In this document: piece by piece, positions 34,135 to 42,925 of the stretch
Layout: each line of letters begins with the position of its first letter
Position numbering within the stretch: position 1 is the stretch's first letter
Source of the DNA: Herbidospora mongoliensis
GTDB taxonomy: Bacteria; Actinomycetota; Actinomycetes; Streptosporangiales; Streptosporangiaceae
Direction: 5' to 3'
Assembly (NCBI RefSeq): GCF_001570545.1
Contig: NZ_BBXD01000025.1
Location: forward strand, 62,001-126,000
DNA length: 64,000 nucleotides
Notes under the pieces: model-generated
What the model was told of the DNA's origin: nothing
Seen by the model: the letters and a program-made list of their open reading frames with translations, nothing else
Databases searched by the model: none
Made by a program: the position numbers and the translations under genes

Positions 34135-35834
34135 CAGCCGGGCACCACGGGAAGCAGCAGGTAGGAGCCGTGGCCGCCGCCCGTGTGGAGGGTCACCTCG
34201 TTGTGGAAGATCTCGGCCGGCCGGTCCCTGGGGTCGTCGTGCAGGAACGGGCCGCACCCCTTGAGTGGGTTGCGGAGGTTCGACAGGTGACCGGCGGGTT
34301 TGTCGTGTTCGTAGTCGCGGCCACGCACCTCCAGCACGATCCGATACCCCTCGGGGACCACCAGGCAGGTCGGCAGGATCTCCACGTCGAGCTCGTAGAC
34401 CTCGCCGGGGACCAGGGGCGTCGGGTTCGCGTGGGTGTGGACGGGCAGCCAGGGCTCCGACAGCTCCGCGTCAAGCTCGCGATGGGACGCCCGCAGCCAG
34501 CCCTGTGCGACCGGCGTGTGCGGGTCGAGCGCGCCCTGGAAGGCGATCTCCTCCCCGGAGGGGTCGAACACGCGAATCACCAGGAAAAGGTCGGCATCGG
34601 TGGTCGACGACGACACGAACAGCTTCGCCGCCAGCGGACCGGTGATCTCGGTCGCGTCGGTCAACGCGGGCAGCTCGAACTGCACACCGCGCCCGGTCGC
34701 GTCATAGGTCACCTGCGCGAGCGCCGACGGCTCTCCCAGGGTCAGGTCGGCCGCGTCGAGGAAATAGCGGGTCCATTGCGTACGCGGAATCGGCCACGCC
34801 TCCTCGAAGCGAGGCGTGAACGTGGCGTCCACGTGCCGGACCTGCAGCTGCACGGACGGCTGCTCGGCCCACCCCGTGTCCTCTCCGGCCAGGAAGTGCC
34901 CGAAGAAGCGTTTCTGCAGGTCAACGCCGTAATCGGCGTAGAACAGCGACCAGTGTGTGTCGCCGTGCATCTCCAGCCACTTGTGCTCGGACGCCGCCCG
35001 CAGATAGCCGTAGGTGTTCCCGCGCAGGTGCAGCCCCTGCCCGCCCCAGTTCCCTGATGAGAGCACGGGCACCGTCACCCGGTCCCAGTCGGGCGACCGG
35101 TCGCGGTGGTAGGCGTCGTCGAGCGGATGCGCCTGGATGCTCCCGCCCAGGTCGGCCCGGTTGGCCGCCAGCTCCTCCGCCGACATGGTCACCTCGCCGG
35201 TGGCGAGGGCCCCCGTCACCGGGTTGCGCGGGCCGCTCCGGCCGAGCCCGTGCTGGACGGTCGTGACCTGCATCCCGTACCAGTTGTCCCAGAACGTGGT
35301 GCGGATCCCACCGTGGTGGGTGGCGTCGCGGTACCAGTCGGCCGCGCCCTCCCACACGATGATCGCGGCCAGGTGAGGCGGCTGGAGCGAGGCGACGTGC
35401 CACTGGTTCATGGCGAAGTAGGAGATGCCGTTGAGGCCGACCTTCCCGTTGCTCCACTCCTGGGTCCCGGCCCACTCGACGCACTCGTAGTAGTCGCGCG
35501 TCTCACGCGGCGAGAAGCAGTCGATCACGCCGGGCGAGGAGCCGGCGCCGCGCGAATCCACTCGTACACAGACATAGCCGTCGGGCACCCACTTCTCCGG
35601 GTCGACGACCTCCCACGCCTGGTAGACGTTCGACGACCCCTCCAGCGCGTCGGGGTGCTCGGCGGCCATCTTGTTCCAGGCGCTCGGGTAGCCCTCCTGG
35701 AAGGACAGGCCCTTCGCGTAGGGGCCGTAGCTGAGCACGACCGGGTAGCGCCCGGGGGCGTCGGGGCGGAAGACGTCCGCGCGCAGGACGACTCCGTCGT
35801 CGGTCTCGATCGGTACGTCCCATTCGACGATCAT
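34134..35834 (-). CDS. CocE/NonD-family (S15) serine hydrolase
   Basis: Protein of 566 residues from ATG 35834. The X-Pro dipeptidyl-peptidase/cocaine-esterase family pattern is present: RADVFRP, PVVLSYGPYAKG, the oxyanion region VRVDSRGAGSSPG, the nucleophile loop KVGLNGISYFAMNQW, then a C-terminal jelly-roll domain ending GGGHGSYLLLPVV. In the nucleophile loop the Ser of GISYFA sits at the expected G-x-S-Y-x-x position. It hydrolyses an ester or amide, probably releasing the acid handled by the CitE-like enzyme. There is no signal peptide, so it is cytoplasmic. It is cotranscribed with the SsuABC-like importer, 11 bp downstream of a permease. Confidence 0.9.
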   Translation of the reverse strand: MIVEWDVPIETDDGVVLRADVFRPDAPGRYPVVLSYGPYAKGLSFQEGYPSAWNKMAAEHPDALEGSSNVYQAWEVVDPEKWVPDGYVCVRVDSRGAGSSPGVIDCFSPRETRDYYECVEWAGTQEWSNGKVGLNGISYFAMNQWHVASLQPPHLAAIIVWEGAADWYRDATHHGGIRTTFWDNWYGMQVTTVQHGLGRSGPRNPVTGALATGEVTMSAEELAANRADLGGSIQAHPLDDAYHRDRSPDWDRVTVPVLSSGNWGGQGLHLRGNTYGYLRAASEHKWLEMHGDTHWSLFYADYGVDLQKRFFGHFLAGEDTGWAEQPSVQLQVRHVDATFTPRFEEAWPIPRTQWTRYFLDAADLTLGEPSALAQVTYDATGRGVQFELPALTDATEITGPLAAKLFVSSSTTDADLFLVIRVFDPSGEEIAFQGALDPHTPVAQGWLRASHRELDAELSEPWLPVHTHANPTPLVPGEVYELDVEILPTCLVVPEGYRIVLEVRGRDYEHDKPAGHLSNLRNPLKGCGPFLHDDPRDRPAEIFHNEVTLHTGGGHGSYLLLPVVPG

Positions 35835-35845
35835 TGACAGGGCTC

Positions 35846-36625
35846 CTAGTCCTGGTGGGTCTGCTGCCAGGGCGCGACGCGCCGGATCAGCCGTTCGGTT
35901 CCGGCGCGGGCGAGCACGCCGAGGAGGGCGAGCACGGCCACACCCACGAACGCCTGGTTCTGGGCGAACGACCGCGCGTTGGTCAGGATGAATGTGCCCA
36001 GCCCGTCGATGTTGGCCAGGAACTCGACGGCGGCGGCGCCGACGAGGGCGCGGCCGACGGCGATGTGCACCCCGGCCACCGCGAACGGCAGCGCCGAGGG
36101 CAGCACGAAGTCGAGCACGAACCGGCCGCGCGGCACGTTCAGCACCCGGGCGACGTCGCCGAGGTTGGCGGGCAGCGACCGGGCGCCGTCGGCGGTGGAG
36201 ACCGCGCAGGGCAGGAACGCCGACAGGGCGATCACGATCACCCGGGTGACGTTGTTGTAGCCGAACCAGATCGTCGCCATCGGCACGATCGCCAGCATCG
36301 GCATGGCGTAGAGCCCGCTGATGTACGGCGTGCTGATCTGCCGCAGCCAGGTGACCCGGCCGATGAGCAGGCCCGCGGCCGTACCGGGAACACACCCCAG
36401 CACCAGCCCGAGCAGGACCGCGCCCACGGTCTCCCCGAACGCGGTGAGGAACGCCGACGAGGTCAGCGTGGGCACCAGTTCGGTGAGCACGCCGAAGGGG
36501 GTCGGCAGGTAGTCGGGCAGGAACGTCGACCCGGCGATCTGCCACACCGCCAGGAGCACGAGGACGGCGACGATCTTGCCGGTGACATCACCGCGGACAG
36601 GAGCCTTCATGGTCAGGGTGGTCAT
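35846..36625 (-). CDS. ABC transporter permease (SsuC/TauC-like)
   Basis: Permease of 259 residues with about six membrane helices and the EAA-type loop DVARVLNVPRGRFVLDFVLPSALP. It belongs to the nitrate/sulfonate/taurine importer class (BPD_transp_1). Its start overlaps the stop of a second, different permease gene by 4 bp. The two permeases probably form a heterodimer, whereas SsuC/TauC systems usually use one permease gene. Confidence 0.9.
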   Translation of the reverse strand: MTTLTMKAPVRGDVTGKIVAVLVLLAVWQIAGSTFLPDYLPTPFGVLTELVPTLTSSAFLTAFGETVGAVLLGLVLGCVPGTAAGLLIGRVTWLRQISTPYISGLYAMPMLAIVPMATIWFGYNNVTRVIVIALSAFLPCAVSTADGARSLPANLGDVARVLNVPRGRFVLDFVLPSALPFAVAGVHIAVGRALVGAAAVEFLANIDGLGTFILTNARSFAQNQAFVGVAVLALLGVLARAGTERLIRRVAPWQQTHQD

Positions 36626-37395
36626 TCGGTGCTCCCCTCACGCCACGGCGCGAACGCCTTCTCCAGTCGTCGTCCCAGGCCCATCAGCAGGGCCGCGATC
36701 ACCGACACCAGGACGGTCAGGCCCAGCACCGTCGCCGAGTCGAACCGCGCCGAGGCCGACAGCAGCAGCCCGCCTATCCCGGTGGCCTGGAGGAAGAACT
36801 CGGCGATGAACGTCCCGACGAAGGCCATCGCGATCCCCTGCCGGATCCCGCTCATCGCATAAGGGAGGGTGTGCGGAACCAGGACGTCCCGCCACAGAGG
36901 CCACTCCCCACTGCGATGCACCCGCGCCACCTCAAGGAGGGTCTTCGGGGCATGCTTCGCGCCCTCGGCCGTGTTGATCAGGATCGGGAAGACCGCGCTG
37001 AGGAAGACCACCAGCGTCTTGGCGCCGAACCCGAAGCCGAACGCGGCCAGGATCAGCGGCGCCAGCGCCACGATCGGCACCGACTGCAGGGCGAAGACCA
37101 GCCAGCCGGTGCTGCCGCGCAGCATCCGCGACCGGGACAGGGCCAGGCCGTAGCCGACTCCGCCGACGATCGCGGCGGCCAGGCCGACGAGGAACAGCAG
37201 GCCGGTGTCCAGCAGGGCGGCCGGCAGGGTGCCGTCGCCGACCATCGCGACCAGCGCCTCGAACGACCTGACGGGGGTTGCCAGCAGGACCGGATCCCTC
37301 TGGCCGGCGATCTGCCAGGCGATCAGTCCGAGCAGAAGACCGGCCAGCGCGATCGCGACCGCGCGGAGCCGTGAATCACTTCCCGAGCGCTTCAT
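36622..37395 (-). CDS. ABC transporter permease (SsuC/TauC-like)
   Basis: Permease of 257 residues from ATG 37395, which overlaps the end of the binding-protein gene by 20 bp. About six helices are seen, and the EAA loop reads TLLEVARVHRSGEWPLWRDVLVPHTLP. The frame is open upstream to 37512, but that part overlaps the binding-protein gene and looks non-coding. Confidence 0.9.
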   Translation of the reverse strand: MKRSGSDSRLRAVAIALAGLLLGLIAWQIAGQRDPVLLATPVRSFEALVAMVGDGTLPAALLDTGLLFLVGLAAAIVGGVGYGLALSRSRMLRGSTGWLVFALQSVPIVALAPLILAAFGFGFGAKTLVVFLSAVFPILINTAEGAKHAPKTLLEVARVHRSGEWPLWRDVLVPHTLPYAMSGIRQGIAMAFVGTFIAEFFLQATGIGGLLLSASARFDSATVLGLTVLVSVIAALLMGLGRRLEKAFAPWREGSTE

Positions 37396-38389
37396 CGAAC
37401 ACCGTGAGGTCGACGAAGTCGTCGTACTTGGGCGCCTTGTCGGCGGCCACGTTCCCGGCCTTGACCTGGTCGGCGACGGCCTTGTCGACCCGCTCGCGGG
37501 CCAGGCCCGCATCAGTCGGCCAGAACTTGATGCCGATGAACTCGCTCAGCGCCGTCTTGGAGATCTCCGGCGTGCGCTTGGTCATCGTCGCGGCGATCTG
37601 CGCGACGTCGTCGGCGTTGGCGGGGTCGTTGATGTAGGCGATCGACTTGTGCAGCGCCGCCACGGCCTTCACCCAGGCCGGGCGCTTGCCGCCGTCGGCC
37701 AGTTCGTCCTGGCGGGTGACCAGCATCGTGTAGTGGGAGACCGGGTCGACCTTGGCCAGCGCGACCACCTCGTGGGCCTGAGCCTTCTGGTTGACCGCGG
37801 CGAGCTCGTCGGGGTGCAGCACGGCGGTGTCGACCTGGCCGGCGATCAGCGCGTCGACCGACTGGGGGCCGCCGACGTTGACGGTGGTGATGTCGGAGGC
37901 CGTCAGCCCGCACGACGCGATCATCGTGTTGACCGACAGTGCCTTGGGAGCGCCCGCGCCGTCGACGGCGATGGTCTTGCCCTTGAGCGAGGCGCAGTCG
38001 GTGACGGCGGGGTCGGAGGAGGCGATCAGGAACGACGGGTTCTCGTTGCCGAGGATGGCGACCACGTTGCCGCCGGAGGCGCGCAGCGCGACCGCGCCGG
38101 AGGTGCCGACGATGCCGCCGTCGAGCTCCTTGCTCTGGATGGCGCGTCCGACGTCGGCGCCGGTCGGAAGGGGTCTCAGGGTGACGGCCACGCCGCCCTC
38201 CTTGAAGTAGCCCTTCGATTCGGCGACGTACGCCATGAGGTTCACGAAGACCGGGGGGATGCCCGGGACACCGACGCTCAGTGTGGTGGCGCCGCCCTCG
38301 TCCCCGGAGGTGGAACCGCCACAGGCGGCGAGAGCCGTAAGGGAGGCCATGGCCAGCGCGGCCACTCCCAGGCGCTTGATCGACAACAT
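37376..38389 (-). CDS. ABC importer substrate-binding lipoprotein (NMT1/SsuA-like)
   Basis: Protein of 337 residues from ATG 38389, preceded by GAAGGA at good spacing. The lipoprotein signal is MLSIKRLGVAALAMASLTALAAC. The mature fold has ESKGYFKEGGVAVTLRPLPTG, GGIVGTSGAVALRASGG and LKGKTIAVDGAGAP, typical of NMT1/THI5-like binding proteins of the nitrate, sulfonate, taurine and aromatic-acid class. The ligand is unknown. Confidence 0.9.
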   Translation of the reverse strand: MLSIKRLGVAALAMASLTALAACGGSTSGDEGGATTLSVGVPGIPPVFVNLMAYVAESKGYFKEGGVAVTLRPLPTGADVGRAIQSKELDGGIVGTSGAVALRASGGNVVAILGNENPSFLIASSDPAVTDCASLKGKTIAVDGAGAPKALSVNTMIASCGLTASDITTVNVGGPQSVDALIAGQVDTAVLHPDELAAVNQKAQAHEVVALAKVDPVSHYTMLVTRQDELADGGKRPAWVKAVAALHKSIAYINDPANADDVAQIAATMTKRTPEISKTALSEFIGIKFWPTDAGLARERVDKAVADQVKAGNVAADKAPKYDDFVDLTVFDEALGK

Positions 38390-38429
38390 CTGCTGTCCTT
38401 CCCAGGTGCCCGAGGGCACCGTTGTGCTT

Positions 38430-39245
38430 CTAGCCCGCCTGACCGGCGTCGGGGGACATGACGAGAGACCAGACGCGCTCCCGCAGCGCGGCGAACGCCT
38501 CCGACCTCGCCACCGCACGGTCGCGCGGATGAGGCAGCGCGACGTCGATGACCTCGTGCACCCTGCCGGGGCGGCCCTTCAGCACGACCACCCGGTCGCC
38601 GAACAGCACCGCCTCGTCGATCGAGTGCGTGACGAACAACATGGTGATCGGGCGCTCCTCCCACATGCGGAGCAGCTCGAAGCGCAGCACCTCGGCGGTC
38701 TGCGCGTCGAGCGCCCCGAAGGGCTCGTCCATGAGGAGCACCCGGGGCCGCACGGCCAGCGCGCGCGCCAGGCCCGTGCGCTGCTGCATACCGCCGGAGA
38801 GCTGGTGCGGGTAGGACTTCTCGAATCCGGAGAGGCCCACCATCTCGATCAGCTCCCGCGTGCGGGCGGCGATCTCCTCTTTCTGGAGACCGCGCAGCCG
38901 CAGCGGGTAGGCCACGTTGGCCTCGACGGTCTTCCACGGGAAGAGCCCGAAGTGCTGGAAGACCATCCCGACCCCGTCGGGGGTGCCGTCGACGATCTCG
39001 CCGTCGACTCTCACACTCCCCTCGGACGGGGTGAGCAGCCCGGCCACCGCACGGAGCAGCGTCGTCTTGCCGCAGCCCGAAGGCCCGACGACGGAGACGA
39101 TCTCGCCGGGCGCGACCTCGACCCGGATGTCCGACGCGACGACGCGGTCCCCGAACCGCATCGTGACGCCGTCGATGGTGACTGCCGCGCCGCCCCTTTC
39201 GGGGCTGGTCAGCGTGGAGGCTTTGCGCCGGTCGTGCAGTGACAT
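38430..39245 (-). CDS. ABC importer ATPase (SsuB/TauB-like)
   Basis: ATP-binding subunit of 271 residues from ATG 39245. Walker A is GPSGCGKTT, the Q-loop is VFQHFGLFPW, the signature is LSGGMQQR, Walker B is VLLMDEPFGALD and the switch His is in FVTHSIDEA. It is the first gene of the minus-strand operon ATPase, binding protein, two permeases, CocE, CitE. It is divergent from the alpha/beta hydrolase-GntR pair across a 61-bp gap. Confidence 0.93.
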   Translation of the reverse strand: MSLHDRRKASTLTSPERGGAAVTIDGVTMRFGDRVVASDIRVEVAPGEIVSVVGPSGCGKTTLLRAVAGLLTPSEGSVRVDGEIVDGTPDGVGMVFQHFGLFPWKTVEANVAYPLRLRGLQKEEIAARTRELIEMVGLSGFEKSYPHQLSGGMQQRTGLARALAVRPRVLLMDEPFGALDAQTAEVLRFELLRMWEERPITMLFVTHSIDEAVLFGDRVVVLKGRPGRVHEVIDVALPHPRDRAVARSEAFAALRERVWSLVMSPDAGQAG

Positions 39246-39258
39246 GCGACGTACTGTT

Positions 39259-39281
39259 GCATAATGATGCCTTCTATACAA
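39259..39281. promoter_or_regulatory. Candidate GntR operator in divergent promoter
   Basis: GCATAATGATGC (39259-39270), a near-palindrome with GCAT/ATGC ends, is followed by TTCTATACAA (39272-39281), one mismatch from the TTGTATACAA pattern bound by many FCD-type GntR regulators. A GCATCAT core also occurs upstream of the metallo-hydrolase gene at 42911. The site lies in the 61-bp gap between the ATPase and hydrolase genes. Confidence 0.45.
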
Positions 39282-39306
39282 GAGTGATGTGTCATGAGAG
39301 TTAATA

Positions 39307-39996
39307 ATGCATGATTTGAAGCATCCTGTACTGCTCCTGCACACGCTGGGCGCCTCCGGGGACACCTGGTCCGAGGTCATCGGCGCAGATCAGAGCCGCT
39401 TTTCCGCCCCCGACCTCCCCGGTCACGGTATGCGGCGGGACGAGGTGTTCGAGACCTCGAAAGCGGTCGCGACAGCGCTCTCAGGCACCGGTCTCCTGCA
39501 CGTGGTGGGCTCGGGGCTGGGCGCGTTCGTGGCACTCGAAGTCCTTCGGACGGCGCCGGAACGGGTCGCGTCGCTGGTGCTGGCGGGTTTCCCGGCGGCA
39601 GGAGGTCCGGAGAGGGTCGAGGCCACCGCGTCGACGCTGAAAGCCATCGGCGTCGACGGGTTCGCCACCTCTTATATGGAGGCCACGCTGCTCCGCCCTC
39701 ATGAAGGTTTCGCACGGGCGATGGCGGCCATGCGCCCGGAAGGGCTGGTGAGCGCGTTGGCGGCGGCTCTGGATTGGACGACTCCAGCAGCTCGTACAAG
39801 AACAAAGGTGTTGCGCGGCGAGCACGACGCCCGCGTCTCCGACGAGGCGGCCCGATCACTGGCGGCCACCCTTGGGGCGGATTACGTTACTCTTCCCGTG
39901 GCCGGGCACGTCGCCTACGTTGACGCCCCTCGCGGCTTCCGTGAGGTTCTCGACGCCTTTCACCGCGCCGCCGAAGCGCAGGAGGAACCCTCATGA
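39307..39996 (+). CDS. Alpha/beta hydrolase lacking the usual nucleophile
   Basis: Protein of 229 residues with the compact enol-lactonase/PcaD-like layout: VLLLHTLGASGDTW (oxyanion), DLPGHG, a nucleophile elbow, a C-terminal acid (GEHDARVS) and a His (AGHVAY). The elbow reads G68-S-G-L-G72, so the position normally occupied by Ser is Gly70, with a Ser one residue earlier. It may be inactive, use Ser69, or have a different role. It overlaps the GntR gene by 4 bp (ATGA). Confidence 0.85.
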   Translation: MHDLKHPVLLLHTLGASGDTWSEVIGADQSRFSAPDLPGHGMRRDEVFETSKAVATALSGTGLLHVVGSGLGAFVALEVLRTAPERVASLVLAGFPAAGGPERVEATASTLKAIGVDGFATSYMEATLLRPHEGFARAMAAMRPEGLVSALAAALDWTTPAARTRTKVLRGEHDARVSDEAARSLAATLGADYVTLPVAGHVAYVDAPRGFREVLDAFHRAAEAQEEPS

Positions 39997-40670
39997 CCGG
40001 CAGTCCGCGCACCAAGCGCGACATCATCGTCGCGGAGCTGCGCCGCATGATCTCCGCGGGCGAGCTCGCGCGCGGCAGCCGGATCCGGCAGGACGTGCTG
40101 GCCTCCCAGTTCAAGACGAGCATCACCCCGGTCCGCGAGGCGCTGCGCCTGCTGGAGGCCGAGGGCATGCTGACCAGCGAGCCCCATCGCGGGGTCCGGG
40201 TCGCCGACGCCGACTACGACCGCGTCAAGACCGTCTACCTGCTGCGCATGGCGGTCGAGCCCTACGCCATGCGGCGCGCCTCCCGCCGGCTCTCGCCCAA
40301 GGACCTCGACCAGGCCGAGAAGCTCGTCGAGGAGATGGAGGCGGCGCTCGCGGCGGGCGACCGCACGACGCTCAACGAGAGGAACCGCCGGTTCCACTTC
40401 CTCTTCTACGACCGCTGCGGCAACGAGGGCCTGAGCGAAGAGGTCGCGCTGCTCTGGCAGCGGTTCCCGTGGGACATGCTCCAGGTGGTGGAGAGCCGGG
40501 GCGACCAGGCCGCGCAGGAGCACCGCCTGATCCTGGCGGCGGCCCGCGCGGGCGACGCCGACGCGCTCGCCCGCGCGACCGAGGTCCACCTGGCCAACAG
40601 CTTCCTCGCGCTGGCCAGGCACCTCGTCGGTCACGACGTCCCCGACCCCTTCGAAGTAGACAACGACTGA
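39993..40670 (+). CDS. GntR-family regulator with FCD domain
   Basis: Protein of 225 residues. The N-terminal winged helix (RGSRIRQDVLASQFKTSITPVREALRLLEAEGML) is followed by the all-helical FCD effector domain with metal-binding residues (RNRRFHFLFYDRCG; EHRLILAAARAGD). FadR/FCD regulators typically sense carboxylic acids. It lies in the middle of the CoA transferase, CitE and ABC importer cluster and probably controls both divergent units. Confidence 0.92.
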   Translation: MTGSPRTKRDIIVAELRRMISAGELARGSRIRQDVLASQFKTSITPVREALRLLEAEGMLTSEPHRGVRVADADYDRVKTVYLLRMAVEPYAMRRASRRLSPKDLDQAEKLVEEMEAALAAGDRTTLNERNRRFHFLFYDRCGNEGLSEEVALLWQRFPWDMLQVVESRGDQAAQEHRLILAAARAGDADALARATEVHLANSFLALARHLVGHDVPDPFEVDND

Positions 40671-40671
40671 C

Positions 40672-41880
40672 CTAAGACCGGTCCGAGGCCGGCCTCGACT
40701 GGCGGGCCACTCCGGCCGCCACGAGCCCGGCCACCTCTTCCTCTGACAGCCCGAGTTCGCCGAGCACCTCCGCAGTGTGCTCGCCGACGGCGGGAATGGC
40801 TTTCAGGTCTTCCTCGGCACCACCGGGGTGGAACGGCGAGGTGACCACTGTCGCCTTCTCGCCATCCGGAAGCAGTACCGACGACCACCGGCCCGTCGCC
40901 CTGGCTTGCGGGTGTTCCAGCACGTCAGGAAGCCGGTTGAGGCGCGCGTTGGGCACATCGGCTCGCTCCAGCCGGGCCGTGAGCTCGTCGGTCGGGAGCG
41001 TGATGAGCGTGGCCTCGATGATCGCTTCGAGCCGTTCCCGGTTCCGCAGCCGGTCGGTGTTCAGCGCGAAGTCGGGATCGCCCGCCAGGTTCGGATCGCC
41101 GACGACGATCTCGCACAACCGTCGCCACTGGCCCTCGTTCTGGACCGCGATCAGGACCAGGTCTCCATCGGCCGATACATAGGGCCCATAAGGGGCGATG
41201 CTCGCGTGGCTCAGACCGGCGGGTTCCGGGGCGGTCCCGGCGTGCGACTGGGCCAGCAGCAGCGGGCTCATCCACTCCAGGAGCACGTCGAACATGGCCA
41301 CGTCGATGCGCTGGCCCTGCCCGGTCCTCTCCCGCGAGAACAGCGCCGCCGTGATCGCCGACAGGGCGTAGGTGCCGCCGCTCAGGTCGGCCAGCGAGAC
41401 GCCCGGCTTGGCCGGCTGCGCGGTGGTGCCCGTCGAGGTCACGACCCCGGCCTCGCCCTGGATGAGCATGTCGTAGGCCTTGCGGCCGGCGTAGGGCCCG
41501 CGGGTGCCGTACCCGGACAGAAAACACCTGATCAGCCGGGGGTTCAGCGCCAGGAGCTCGTCGTCGGTGAAGATCCGGTCGAACGCGCCGGGCGCCAGGT
41601 TGCAGACCAGCACGTCGGCGGTGCGGAGCAGTTCGCCCAGCACCCGCCGCCCCTCGGGGGTCTTCAGGTCGAGCGCGACGCTGCGCTTGCCCCGGTTGAG
41701 CCAGACGAAGTGGCTGGACATGCCGCCCACGAAGTCGTCGTAGTCGCGGGCGAAGTCACCGGACAGCCGCTCGACCTTGATCACGTCGGCCCCCAGATCG
41801 GCGAGGTGCCGCGAGCACAGCGGCACCGCGACCGCCTGCTCGACCGCGACGACCCGCACTCCGGCGAGATCGCCTCTCAC
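40672..41880 (-). CDS. Family III CoA transferase (CaiB/BaiF)
   Basis: Protein of 402 residues. Family features are LADLGADVIKVE, LNRGKRSVALDLKTPEGR, LSGYGTRGPYAGRKAYDML with the catalytic Asp137, and the C-terminal HPQARATG and GEHTAEVLGELGLS. It moves CoA between carboxylic acids. Its start overlaps the preceding metallo-hydrolase stop by 4 bp, so the two form an operon. Alongside the CitE-like lyase it suggests an acid activation and cleavage pathway. Confidence 0.93.
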   Translation of the reverse strand: MRGDLAGVRVVAVEQAVAVPLCSRHLADLGADVIKVERLSGDFARDYDDFVGGMSSHFVWLNRGKRSVALDLKTPEGRRVLGELLRTADVLVCNLAPGAFDRIFTDDELLALNPRLIRCFLSGYGTRGPYAGRKAYDMLIQGEAGVVTSTGTTAQPAKPGVSLADLSGGTYALSAITAALFSRERTGQGQRIDVAMFDVLLEWMSPLLLAQSHAGTAPEPAGLSHASIAPYGPYVSADGDLVLIAVQNEGQWRRLCEIVVGDPNLAGDPDFALNTDRLRNRERLEAIIEATLITLPTDELTARLERADVPNARLNRLPDVLEHPQARATGRWSSVLLPDGEKATVVTSPFHPGGAEEDLKAIPAVGEHTAEVLGELGLSEEEVAGLVAAGVARQSRPASDRS

Positions 41881-42851
41881 CGCTCACCCCACGTGAACAC
41901 ACTGCCGACGGACGGCTGCACGTAGCGGTCGGCCAGTTCGGAAGACATGTGGGCGTGGCTGCGCAGCCCGGAACAGTGCATCGGTACGACCGTCTTCACG
42001 TCCAGATCGCGGAAGGCCTCGGCGGTGAGCTCCACGTTCTTCGCCGGCGTGGTCGGGAACCCCAGGTGGAAGCCGCCGAGCACGGCCCGGATCGGCTTGT
42101 CCCCCGCGATCGCCTTCGCCCGGTTGAGCGTGTTGATCACACCGGCGTGCGCGCACCCGGTCAGGACCACGAGCCCCTCGCCCTTGACGTCGATGATCAG
42201 GCCCATCTCGTCCATGACCTCGTCGCGGCGCACCTCGCCGGTCTCGGAGACCTGGTAGAGCCCCGGCGTGCCGCGCTCGAACGGCGGCGCCGCCGCCTCG
42301 AACGGAACGTTCCTGGGGATCTCGCCGGTCGTCCAGACTCCCCAGCCGAGGTCGAGCGGGTCACGGCTGAGCACCGGCGCGCCCCCGCTCGCCTCGACCT
42401 GGCCGAACGTGAAGGCGGTGTTGTAGACCGGCGAGACCCGGCCGTCGCCCATCACGGCGTAGCGCGGCAGTTCGGCGTCGTGGTGGGTGGCCACCGGGAC
42501 CCGTCGCCCGGCCAGTTCGAGGAACGTGTGCACGCCACCGAAGTGGTCGGGGTGGCCGTGGCTGATCACCAGGTGGTCGATCGAGCCCGGATCCACACCC
42601 AGCACCTTCATGTTGTGCGCGAGCACCGTGCCGGTGAGGCCGGCGTCGAAGAGCACCCGGGTGGTGTGCCGTCCCCGAGTCGCCTCGACGAGCATGCTGA
42701 TCCCGTTCTCGGCCTGCGGCGGCACCTTCTTGCCGTCGAAGTGCTCGATCAGCCCGTACCGGCTGACGCAGTGGTCCTCCATGTCGGGCAGCAGCATGTC
42801 CACCCAGTTCTCGACCAGGACCGTGACCGTGACCGAATCGGCCTGGAACAT
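41877..42851 (-). CDS. MBL-fold metallo-hydrolase
   Basis: Protein of 324 residues from ATG 42851, seven bases after GGAAGGAG; an ATG eight codons earlier is less likely. The metal motif HGHPDHFGG is followed by a conserved His in THHDAE, LTGCAHAGVIN and MHCSG. The pattern resembles the group that includes dihydropterin-6-yl-methyl-aminobenzene phosphate synthases, whose members have varied hydrolytic roles. It is the first gene of a two-gene operon with the CoA transferase. Confidence 0.85.
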   Translation of the reverse strand: MFQADSVTVTVLVENWVDMLLPDMEDHCVSRYGLIEHFDGKKVPPQAENGISMLVEATRGRHTTRVLFDAGLTGTVLAHNMKVLGVDPGSIDHLVISHGHPDHFGGVHTFLELAGRRVPVATHHDAELPRYAVMGDGRVSPVYNTAFTFGQVEASGGAPVLSRDPLDLGWGVWTTGEIPRNVPFEAAAPPFERGTPGLYQVSETGEVRRDEVMDEMGLIIDVKGEGLVVLTGCAHAGVINTLNRAKAIAGDKPIRAVLGGFHLGFPTTPAKNVELTAEAFRDLDVKTVVPMHCSGLRSHAHMSSELADRYVQPSVGSVFTWGER

Positions 42852-42910
42852 CCGGCGGCTCCTTCCATCGCACAATTAGGAAGGAACATTACATGATCGA
42901 TACAGATAAT

Positions 42911-42922
42911 GCATCATCTGCA
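42911..42922. promoter_or_regulatory. Candidate GntR operator upstream of MBL gene
   Basis: GCATCATCTGCA resembles the minus-strand reading of the 39259 site, GCATCATTATGC. It lies 60 bp upstream of the metallo-hydrolase start, in the 74-bp gap to the NAD(P)-binding gene. GATACAGA lies just before it. A single repeat of the motif is weak evidence. Confidence 0.35.
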
Positions 42923-42925
42923 TTC

